A DNA stretch of 11,170 bases from an uncultured Phascolarctobacterium sp. (lineage in GTDB: Bacteria > Bacillota > Negativicutes > Acidaminococcales > Acidaminococcaceae): NCBI GenBank assembly GCA_900552005.1, contig URXU01000018.1, positions 1 to 11,170 on the forward strand, given 5' to 3'. The notes under the pieces are model-generated. The model searched no databases and had not been told where the DNA came from. It saw nothing but the letters and a program-made list of their open reading frames with translations. Positions 6,558 through 11,170 of this stretch are shown here, in pieces; within the stretch, counting starts at the first letter, position 1; every line of letters starts with the position of its first letter. The position numbers and the translations under genes were made by a program.

Positions 6558-7553
6558 ATGGTAAAAGTATATTATGACAAGGACGCAGATTTAAATGTTT
6601 TGGCAGGTAAGACCGTGGCAGTCATCGGTTATGGTTCTCAGGGTCATGCTCATGCTTTGAATTTAAAAGAAAGCGGCGTTAATGTAGTTGTAGGTCTCTA
6701 TGAAGGCTCTAAATCCTGGAAAAAAGCTGAAAGCCATGGCATGAAAGTTATGAATACTGCTGATGCTGTTAAAGCTGCGGATGTAGTAATGATGCTGATT
6801 CCGGATGAAAAACAGGCTGCAGTATATAAACAGGATGTTGCGCCCAATTTACAGCCTGGCAACGCACTTGGTTTTGCTCATGGCTTCAATATTCATTTCG
6901 GACAAATTGTACCGCCGGCTGATGTAGATGTATTCATGGTTGCGCCTAAAGGACCAGGTCATCTGGTAAGACGCGTATTTACTGAAGGCGCCGGTGTACC
7001 CTGTCTGGTTGCTGTAAATCAAGATGCTACCGGCGGCGCTTATTCGCTGGCGCTGGCTTATGCCAAAGGCATCGGCGGTACCCGTGCCGGTGTACTTGAT
7101 ACTACCTTCCGTGAAGAAACTGAAACTGATTTATTTGGTGAACAGGCCGTACTCTGCGGCGGTATTACTGCCTTGATTACCGCAGGTTATGAAACTTTGG
7201 TAGAAGCCGGTTATAAACCGGAAAGTGCATATTTTGAATGCATGCATGAAATGAAACTCATTGTTGACTTAATGTATGAAGGCGGTATGGCCAAGATGCG
7301 TCACTCCATCTCTGATACTGCTGAATACGGCGATTATATGACCGGTAAGAGAATTATTACAGAGGATACCAAAGCAGCAATGAAACAAGTTCTGGCAGAA
7401 ATTCAAGACGGTACTTTTGCTAAAAAATGGCTGTTGGAAAATCAGGTTAATCGTCCCCAGTTCAATGCTCTGCGCCGCAAAGCAGCTGAACATCCCATCG
7501 AAAAAGTGGGCGCTCAGCTTCGCGGCATGATGAGCTGGATGCATAAAAAATAA
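6558..7553 (+). CDS. ilvC: Ketol-acid reductoisomerase, short class I
   Basis: A 331-aa enzyme that isomerises and reduces acetolactate and acetohydroxybutyrate to the dihydroxy acids, using Mg2+ and NAD(P)H. It acts straight after IlvB. The N-terminal Rossmann domain has GYGSQGHAHALNL (24-36). The catalytic histidine is in FAHGFNIHFG (H108). The C-terminal knotted domain holds the metal ligands in FREETETDLFGEQAVLCGG (about 184-203) and the ECMHEMKLIVDLMYEGG segment. Length fits the short class I form. The cofactor loop reads VGLYEGSKSWKKAE; position 48 is Tyr where most relatives I recall have Arg, which may change NADPH preference. GGAG (6545-6548) is 9 nt before the ATG. The 72-nt AT-rich gap after ilvB shows no terminator, so it belongs to the T-box operon. 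ilvD and leu genes are not adjacent. Confidence 0.97.
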   Translation: MVKVYYDKDADLNVLAGKTVAVIGYGSQGHAHALNLKESGVNVVVGLYEGSKSWKKAESHGMKVMNTADAVKAADVVMMLIPDEKQAAVYKQDVAPNLQPGNALGFAHGFNIHFGQIVPPADVDVFMVAPKGPGHLVRRVFTEGAGVPCLVAVNQDATGGAYSLALAYAKGIGGTRAGVLDTTFREETETDLFGEQAVLCGGITALITAGYETLVEAGYKPESAYFECMHEMKLIVDLMYEGGMAKMRHSISDTAEYGDYMTGKRIITEDTKAAMKQVLAEIQDGTFAKKWLLENQVNRPQFNALRRKAAEHPIEKVGAQLRGMMSWMHKK

Positions 7554-7574
7554 TAAGCAATAAAATTTAGTGAT

Positions 7575-7650
7575 AAAAAAACCGCTGAATTTTGAACTAC
7601 GCCACAAAAGTTAGACCTTTGAAGGCGCAGTTCATTTTCAGCGGTTTTTT
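7575..7650. terminator. Bidirectional terminator between ilvC and the minus-strand MFS gene
   Basis: CCGCTGA at 7582-7588 pairs with TCAGCGG at 7638-7644. The stem is flanked by an A-run on the left and a T-run on the right, so each strand has a U-tract. The hairpin lies between convergent genes, and the last bases of its T-run overlap the stop codon of the minus-strand gene (7649-7651). The loop is unusually long and itself forms a second hairpin; see the entry for 7593-7634. Confidence 0.88.
7593..7634. mobile_element. 42-bp palindromic element, probable insertion-sequence end remnant, in a terminator loop
   Basis: The element begins TGAACTACGCC and ends GGCGCAGTTCA, an 11-bp terminal inverted repeat with one mismatch. 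Its inner part ACAAAAGTTAGACC resembles termini of IS3-family (IS150-group) elements as I remember them. It is flanked by TTT on both sides (7590-7592 and 7635-7637). Removing the element with one TTT copy restores a simple terminator, CCGCTGA-ATTT-TCAGCGG plus T-run. This fits insertion with a short target duplication into the loop, followed by loss of the element's inside, or a miniature derivative. It encodes nothing. Confidence 0.5.
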
Positions 7651-9046
7651 ATTTATGCTTATGTAAAGCCAGTAGTGTACTGCATAGCATAAGAATTGCC
7701 AGTATTGTCAGAAGGAAAAATCCCTGACCGCTGCCGTACTGAGTAGCAGCAGGTAGATTTTGCGGTGCGGCAAGCTGAGCGGAAGCTACGATAGAAGTTA
7801 TAACAGCTGTTCCGGCGGCGCCTGCCAGCTGCTGTAAGGTATTGATAACGGCATTGCCGTCCGCCTTGACCTGGGAAGGCAGCTGCTGCAAGCCGTAAGC
7901 CATCAGATTGCCTACGGAAGAGCTTTGGCCTACGGCAAAGAGAATATAAAACATGGCTGTTGTGAAAGAGGAAATCTGTGCATAATAGTGATATAAGCAC
8001 AGACAGGAAAGCAGCATCAGAATATTGCCGGTAATAATGGGTCGCCGAGGACCGAAGCGGTCGAGAATCTTGCCGCTGACAGGCGCTAATAAAGCGCCCA
8101 GAATGCAGCCTGGCAGCAGGATAATGCCGGCGTAAAAAGCTGCTTCGTTTCTTACCAGCTGCGCATAGTTTGGCAGCAGAAAACCTAAGGCCAGACAAAT
8201 AAACTGCAGGCTGAGGATACTCAATAAACTGCAGGTGAAAGCTTTGTTGGATAGTACATTAACGTGCAGCAGCGGTTCTGCGTTTTTTAAAGACTGGCGG
8301 CAAAATACAACCAGTGTAATCAGACTGACTGCTAAGAGAAATAAAACAGGAAAGCTGAGCCAGCCGTGCTGGGCCGGCAGGGAAATCGCCAGAATAAAGC
8401 TAATAAAACTTACTGCCATCAGGCTGTAATCAAACCAGTAAAAAGGTGTTTTCACAATTTTTGTGACTTGCCGTATGGAAAAGCTGCCGGCTAATAAGGA
8501 AAATAGCAGGAAGGGCAGCAAGGCTACAAAAATCATACGCCAGCCGAAGAGACTGACAATCAATCCTCCTAAAGAAGGGCCAACTGCGGGAGCCATGGCA
8601 GTAATCAGCGATGCCAGACCAATCATAAAGCCTAACTGTTTAGCCGGCACCTGTTCCAGAATGATATTGAACATCAGAGGCAGCGCAATTCCTGTTCCGA
8701 TACCCTGCAGCAGGCGGCTGAACAGCAGCAGAGAAAAAACCGGTGTGCAGGCAGCCAGAATTGTACCGCCGATGAAAAATAAAATGGCTGTAATAAACAG
8801 AGTTTTATTGGTAAAATTTTTCTTTAAATATGAAGAAGCAGGAATAATCAGCGCTAAGACTAACAGATAACCGGTAGTTATCCACTGAACCAGATTAGTG
8901 CTGATATTAAATTCGTGCATTAAAGTGGGAAAAGTTACATTCATGGCTGTTTCGACCACAATGCCGGAAAAGGACATGATGCCTGCGGCAATAATAGATA
9001 AAATAAGGCGGGCATCAATTCTGCGTTCTGAAAGTTCAGCAATCAT
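7649..9046 (-). CDS. DHA2-type (EmrB/QacA-like) MFS drug efflux transporter
   Basis: A 465-aa inner-membrane protein with about 14 predicted helices, typical of the DHA2 proton antiporters. The first helix carries VETAMNVTFP (31-40), the counterpart of the LDxTIVNVALP motif with Glu for Asp. A weak motif-A loop, LKKNFTNKTLF, follows helix 2, then FSRLLQGIGTGIALPL. The antiporter motif C is clear as APAVGPSLGG (152-161), followed by GWRMIFVALLPF. It should export lipophilic or cationic toxic compounds; the substrate cannot be read from sequence. Its start overlaps the end of the upstream marR-type gene by 11 nt, and AAGGAG lies 9 nt before the ATG, so the two are translated from one message. 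The stop codon overlaps the T-run of the terminator shared with ilvC. Regulation by the adjacent MarR protein is the simplest reading. Confidence 0.9.
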   Translation of the reverse strand: MIAELSERRIDARLILSIIAAGIMSFSGIVVETAMNVTFPTLMHEFNISTNLVQWITTGYLLVLALIIPASSYLKKNFTNKTLFITAILFFIGGTILAACTPVFSLLLFSRLLQGIGTGIALPLMFNIILEQVPAKQLGFMIGLASLITAMAPAVGPSLGGLIVSLFGWRMIFVALLPFLLFSLLAGSFSIRQVTKIVKTPFYWFDYSLMAVSFISFILAISLPAQHGWLSFPVLFLLAVSLITLVVFCRQSLKNAEPLLHVNVLSNKAFTCSLLSILSLQFICLALGFLLPNYAQLVRNEAAFYAGIILLPGCILGALLAPVSGKILDRFGPRRPIITGNILMLLSCLCLYHYYAQISSFTTAMFYILFAVGQSSSVGNLMAYGLQQLPSQVKADGNAVINTLQQLAGAAGTAVITSIVASAQLAAPQNLPAATQYGSGQGFFLLTILAILMLCSTLLALHKHK

Positions 9047-9536
9047 AAGATTCAGCTCCTTTTATGAGAACTTCGGCTTCTGCGGTAAGGGTTTTCTTGC
9101 GCTTTTCATCATTTAAAACATTATATAGTTTATGCAGCATGCTGATTGCAGACTGGGCATCGGCTTCTGAACAGTCCGTCAGCCGGCTGTTAAGCCAGTT
9201 ATGAAATTTGCTGACGTAAAAATCATAATATTTTTCTCCCAGCGGCGTTAATTTTATCCAGGTGATACGTTTGTCATGAGCAGCAGTAGTTTTCATGAGA
9301 CAATGCATTTGCACAAGCTCATTAATCATTTTAGTAACACTTGGGCGGGTGACCTGCATATGCTCGCTGATATCACTGATTTTTACCGTTTTTTGAGTTA
9401 TGGATAGATTATGAATAACCTCAAGAATAAAAATGTGCCGCGGCGTCATTTGCGGCGGCAGCGGTGGCAGCAGATCGGTAATTTTTCGTGCCAGATGGCA
9501 GGCGCTTAATAAATTGGCGATAGTTGTCAGTTGCAT
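9036..9536 (-). CDS. MarR-family transcriptional regulator
   Basis: A 166-aa cytoplasmic DNA-binding protein with the MarR winged-helix layout. The N-terminal helices form the dimer part. The helix-turn-helix is VKISDISEHMQVTRPSVTKM (51-70), with recognition helix at about 62-76. The wing is AAHDKRITWIKLTPLGEKYY (85-104), containing the conserved D-x-R turn. C-terminal helices complete the dimer interface. Such proteins repress themselves and an adjacent efflux pump until a phenolic or toxic ligand binds. Here the pump gene starts 11 nt inside the 3' end of this one. GAGGT lies 8 nt before the ATG. A perfect 20-bp inverted repeat at 9560-9607, 24 nt upstream of the start, is the likely operator. 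The inducer is unknown. Confidence 0.92.
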   Translation of the reverse strand: MQLTTIANLLSACHLARKITDLLPPLPPQMTPRHIFILEVIHNLSITQKTVKISDISEHMQVTRPSVTKMINELVQMHCLMKTTAAHDKRITWIKLTPLGEKYYDFYVSKFHNWLNSRLTDCSEADAQSAISMLHKLYNVLNDEKRKKTLTAEAEVLIKGAESYDC

Positions 9537-9559
9537 GTATAAGTACCTCGCTTGTAAAA

Positions 9560-9607
9560 TATACTAATAGTTATCTTAAATAATTACTTAAGATAACTAT
9601 TAGTATA
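9560..9607. promoter_or_regulatory. Perfect 20-bp inverted repeat, likely MarR operator
   Basis: The arms 9560-9579 and 9588-9607 are exact inverted copies around an 8-bp AT spacer. Each arm contains ACTAATAGTTATCTTAA or its complement. On the minus strand, TATATT-like -10 sequences lie at its downstream edge (9558-9563), with no good -35, so a bound repressor would cover the promoter of the marR-MFS pair. The repeat is longer than a usual single MarR site and could bind two dimers. A hairpin in RNA is possible, but no T-run follows, so it is not a terminator. Confidence 0.65.
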
Positions 9608-9662
9608 AGCCAGGAACAGATGAATGTAAAGAAAAATATAACTGAGAAAAACTATATTTATC

Positions 9663-9691
9663 TTGCAATTAAAAAATTTTAATGATATAAT
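9663..9691 (+). promoter_or_regulatory. Sigma-A-type promoter of the rpsF operon
   Basis: TTGCAA (9663-9668), a 17-nt spacer and an exact TATAAT (9686-9691) form a good promoter. Transcription would begin near 9698, leaving a leader of about 70 nt before rpsF. It points away from the marR promoter on the other strand. Confidence 0.8.
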
Positions 9692-9715
9692 TATCAAGCT
9701 TGTATATAGTAATAT

Positions 9716-9750
9716 ATACTTCCCCTGCTCCCATGACGGGGGCCAAAGTC
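9716..9750 (+). promoter_or_regulatory. Candidate S6:S18-binding leader hairpin of the rpsF operon
   Basis: In the leader, CCCC (9722-9725) can pair with GGGG (9738-9742) around a C-rich middle containing TGCTCCCATGAC. A hairpin of this kind just ahead of rpsF is described in many bacteria as the binding motif for the S6:S18 complex, which represses its own mRNA by mimicking the 16S rRNA site. The place, size and C/G-rich make-up fit; I matched it from memory and not by a covariance model. Confidence 0.5.
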
Positions 9751-9769
9751 CAAAGGAGGAGGTGATTTC

Positions 9770-10054
9770 GTGAAAGCATACGAAGTCATGTACATCGTTA
9801 AACCGGTTGAAGAGGAAGCATTTGAAGCAGTTGTTGCTAAATTTGAAAACCTCATCACTGCTAATGGTGGTAATGTAGAAAAAACCGATCGCTGGGGCAA
9901 AAAACGCCTTGCTTATGAGATTCAGGACCTGAATGAAGGCCTGTACGTTCTCGTAACCTTCAGCGCTGAACCCGCTGCAGTAAAAGAACTGGATCGTGTT
10001 ATGAAAATTACCGACGAAGTTCTGCGCCATATGATTATCAGAAAAGGTGAATAA
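9770..10054 (+). CDS. rpsF: 30S ribosomal protein S6
   Basis: A 94-aa ribosomal protein of normal length that binds the 30S platform together with S18. It opens KAYEVMYIVKP and continues with NGGNVEKTDRWGKKRLAYEI and GLYVLVTFSAEP, all typical of S6. The start is GTG at 9770, preceded at 7 nt by a near-perfect anti-Shine-Dalgarno match, AGGAGGTGA (9757-9765). It is the first gene of the classical rpsF-ssb-rpsR operon and ends 3 nt before ssb. The strong ribosome site with a GTG start, set just behind the candidate S6:S18 hairpin, suits translational autoregulation. Confidence 0.98.
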   Translation: MKAYEVMYIVKPVEEEAFEAVVAKFENLITANGGNVEKTDRWGKKRLAYEIQDLNEGLYVLVTFSAEPAAVKELDRVMKITDEVLRHMIIRKGE

Positions 10055-10057
10055 TCC

Positions 10058-10477
10058 ATGAATAAGATTATACTTATGGGCCGTTTAGTACGTGATCCTG
10101 AAGTGCGCTACACTCAAACCGGCAAAGTAGTTTGCCAATTCACGCTGGCGGTTGACAGACCTTTTACCAATCAGGAAGGCCAAAGAGAAGCTGATTTTAT
10201 CCCGGTTATTGTCTGGGGTAAACAGGCTGAATTATGCGGGAACAGTCTCACCAAAGGACAGCGGGTACTTGTAGAAGGACGTCTGCAGATTCGCAGTTAT
10301 GATGCCAAAGACGGTTCTAAACGTTGGGTAACGGAAGTTATTGCTAATAACTTCGAGTTTATTGAACGTAAAGGCGATTTTGCTGCACATAACAGCGGCG
10401 CTGAAAACGGCACTCAAAAGAGTGATATGGAATCCTTCGGTTCCCAAGTTCCCTTTGATGAAGAAATTCCATTCTAA
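10058..10477 (+). CDS. ssb: Single-stranded DNA-binding protein
   Basis: A 139-aa protein that coats single-stranded DNA in replication, repair and recombination, acting as a tetramer in this family. The OB-fold (about 1-105) shows MNKIILMGRLVRDPEVRYT, DFIPVIVWGKQAELC, and KGQRVLVEGRLQIRSYDAKDG. The disordered linker is short (about 110-132). The acidic tip DEEIPF at the C-terminus is the docking site for partner proteins, so this is a full housekeeping SSB, not a truncated phage form. The ribosome site (AAAGGTGA) lies within the end of rpsF, 3 nt separating the genes, which points to coupled translation. The length is on the short side for Firmicutes SSBs because of the linker. Confidence 0.97.
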   Translation: MNKIILMGRLVRDPEVRYTQTGKVVCQFTLAVDRPFTNQEGQREADFIPVIVWGKQAELCGNSLTKGQRVLVEGRLQIRSYDAKDGSKRWVTEVIANNFEFIERKGDFAAHNSGAENGTQKSDMESFGSQVPFDEEIPF

Positions 10478-10494
10478 TTAAGGGAGGTTATGTA

Positions 10495-10725
10495 ATGAAA
10501 CGCGAAAGAGGCAGAAGACCCAGAAGAAAAGTTTGCAGCTTCTGTGTTGATAAAGTAGAAGAAATCGATTACAAGGATGTAGCAAAACTGCGCCGTTATA
10601 TCACTGAACGTGGTAAAATTTTACCGCGCCGTATTTCCGGCACCTGTGCTAAACATCAACGTCAGCTGACCGTAGCAATCAAACGTGCTCGTAACGTTGC
10701 TTTGCTGCCGTTTACCTGCGAATAA
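10495..10725 (+). CDS. rpsR: 30S ribosomal protein S18, zinc-type (C+)
   Basis: A 76-aa basic ribosomal protein that pairs with S6 on the 30S platform. After a basic N-terminus come CSFC (C14, C17) and later GTCAKHQR (C51, H54), the four ligands of a zinc ribbon, so it is the C+ form. Many bacteria carry a second, zinc-free S18 used in zinc shortage; none is visible here. KDVAKLRRYITERGKILPRR and the C-terminal ARNVALLPF are typical. GGGAGG is 7 nt before the ATG. It is the last gene of the operon, 17 nt after ssb, and is followed by a terminator. Confidence 0.98.
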   Translation: MKRERGRRPRRKVCSFCVDKVEEIDYKDVAKLRRYITERGKILPRRISGTCAKHQRQLTVAIKRARNVALLPFTCE

Positions 10726-10736
10726 TCAACGCACTG

Positions 10737-10767
10737 AAAACACCCTGCTGAGGCAGGGTGTTTTTTA
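10737..10767 (+). terminator. Intrinsic terminator of the rpsF-ssb-rpsR operon
   Basis: CACCCTGC (10741-10748) and GCAGGGTG (10753-10760) form a perfect stem with a TGAG loop, extended by A/T pairs to 10737 and 10764 and followed by a T-run (10761-10766). It lies 11 nt past the rpsR stop. Confidence 0.95.
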
Positions 10768-10790
10768 TTATTTTATATATTAATGTAGGC

Positions 10791-10821
10791 AAAAAATAAA
10801 CCCTGCAGTTTTTGCAGGGTT
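10791..10821 (-). terminator. Intrinsic terminator of the 64-aa membrane protein gene
   Basis: A perfect 9-bp inverted repeat (10799-10807 and 10813-10821, core CCCTGC/GCAGGG) is followed on the minus strand by TTTATTTTTT (complement of 10791-10800). On the plus strand no T-run follows. It lies 9 nt past the minus-strand stop at 10831. Confidence 0.88.
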
Positions 10822-10830
10822 CTTAAAGAT

Positions 10831-11025
10831 TTAAAGTGAAAATTGTTGTAATAAGCCGTATCTGACAGCGGAAAAATAAGCAGCGATAATGATTACAAAT
10901 AAAAAAGCTGCCGCATGCACATAATCTTTTCTTTTTAAACAGGAATATTCTGCGCGCAAAGCTAAAAGCATAATAAATAACCAAAGATAGGGACTGGTGA
11001 CTTCATGGGAGAATTTTTCAAACAT
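10831..11025 (-). CDS. Small two-helix membrane protein, unknown function
   Basis: A 64-aa protein I do not recognise. After a short polar start (MFEKFSHEVTS) there is a hydrophobic stretch YLWLFIMLLALRA (about 12-24), a basic loop CLKRKDY (28-34), and a second stretch AAAFLFVIIIAAYF (about 37-50), then a tail ending QQFSL. This suggests two membrane spans with both ends on the same side, the basic loop probably cytoplasmic. The start at 11025 is well supported by AAGGAG 7 nt upstream; an in-frame ATG at 11127 would run the gene through the tRNA and its terminator and is not used. A dedicated terminator follows. It lies about 30 nt beyond the tRNA-Phe terminator, and no clear promoter is visible between them, so partial read-through from the tRNA is possible. 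Confidence 0.7.
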   Translation of the reverse strand: MFEKFSHEVTSPYLWLFIMLLALRAEYSCLKRKDYVHAAAFLFVIIIAAYFSAVRYGLLQQFSL

Positions 11026-11056
11026 GATAAACTCCTTGTAATACAAAAATAGATAT

Positions 11057-11082
11057 AAAAAAACACCCGCGTTTGCAGGTGT
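11057..11082 (-). terminator. Intrinsic terminator of tRNA-Phe
   Basis: On the minus strand ACACCTGC pairs with GCGGGTGT (11075-11082 with 11063-11070, one G-U pair) around an AAAC loop, followed by a T-run (complement of 11057-11062). It lies 12 nt past the tRNA CCA end. Confidence 0.88.
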
Positions 11083-11094
11083 ATAAATCTCCAA

Positions 11095-11170
11095 TGGTGC
11101 CTCAGCACAGAATCGAACTGTGGACACAAGGATTTTCAGTCCTTTGCTCTACCAACTGAGCTACCGAGGC
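11095..11170 (-). tRNA. tRNA-Phe, anticodon GAA
   Basis: A complete 76-nt tRNA reaching the very end of the window. The acceptor stem is GCCTCGG with CTGAGGC (one G-U pair), followed by A73 and an encoded CCA (11095-11097). The D arm GCTC-AGTTGGTAGA-GAGC region, the anticodon arm with CT-GAA-AA (anticodon at 11135-11137), and the T arm with GTTCGATTC are all canonical. The encoded CCA is common in Firmicutes. More tRNA genes may lie beyond the window edge, upstream on this strand. Confidence 0.98.

Noticed and set aside
8463..8870. 135-codon plus-strand open frame opposite the DHA2 transporter
   Set aside because: It is antisense to a well-supported transporter gene, and its sequence is a shadow of the membrane-protein codons.
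1..11170. CRISPR array, prophage, toxin-antitoxin or defence island
   Set aside because: No regularly spaced direct repeats, integrase, phage genes or recognisable defence proteins were seen; the genes are housekeeping and transport.

Overview
This 11.2 kb window looks like an ordinary chromosomal stretch from a low-to-moderate GC member of the Firmicutes (Bacillota). The grounds are the T-box riboswitch, the strong AGGAGG-type ribosome binding sites, the rpsF-ssb-rpsR operon and a cysteine-containing (zinc-type) S18. The presence of RarD and an Fsr-type exporter, and the overall codon style, lean me towards a diderm Negativicutes (for example a Phascolarctobacterium or Acidaminococcus relative). 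That placement is inference and not proven by anything in the window.

Layout. 1-122: the 3' end of a 5S rRNA gene and the terminator of its rRNA operon. 132-2340: two rightward membrane transporter genes, an Fsr-like MFS exporter and rarD, closed by a terminator. 2341-2849: an AT-rich region with no gene but with about eleven DnaA-box-like 9-mers, two of them exact TTATCCACA. 2850-4223: a diverged member of the UxaE (tagaturonate epimerase) family. 4237-7650: a branched-chain amino acid operon with a sigma-A-type promoter, an isoleucine-type T-box leader (specifier ATC), a small IlvM-like ACT subunit, ilvB and ilvC. It is closed by a bidirectional terminator whose loop seems to carry a 42-bp palindromic insertion. 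7649-9536 (minus strand): a MarR-type repressor and a DHA2-type MFS efflux pump in overlapping reading frames, preceded by a perfect 20-bp inverted repeat that is the likely operator. 9663-10767: promoter, candidate S6:S18-binding leader, then rpsF, ssb, rpsR and a terminator. 10791-11170 (minus strand): a 64-aa two-helix membrane protein and tRNA-Phe(GAA), each with its own terminator.

How the parts work together. The ilv operon makes the two enzymes shared by valine, leucine and isoleucine synthesis (acetolactate synthase and ketol-acid reductoisomerase). It is predicted to be switched on when uncharged tRNA-Ile accumulates, with feedback acting through the ACT subunit. The marR-MFS pair is a typical self-repressing drug-efflux cassette. 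The rpsF operon couples two 30S proteins and SSB under probable autoregulation.

I found no CRISPR array, defence system, prophage or intact insertion sequence. The best leads are the DnaA-box cluster away from dnaA, the UxaE homologue that seems to have lost the family's signature polar motifs, the apparent insertion-sequence-end remnant inside a terminator loop, and a shared CYTGC/GCRGG tip in five of the seven terminators.
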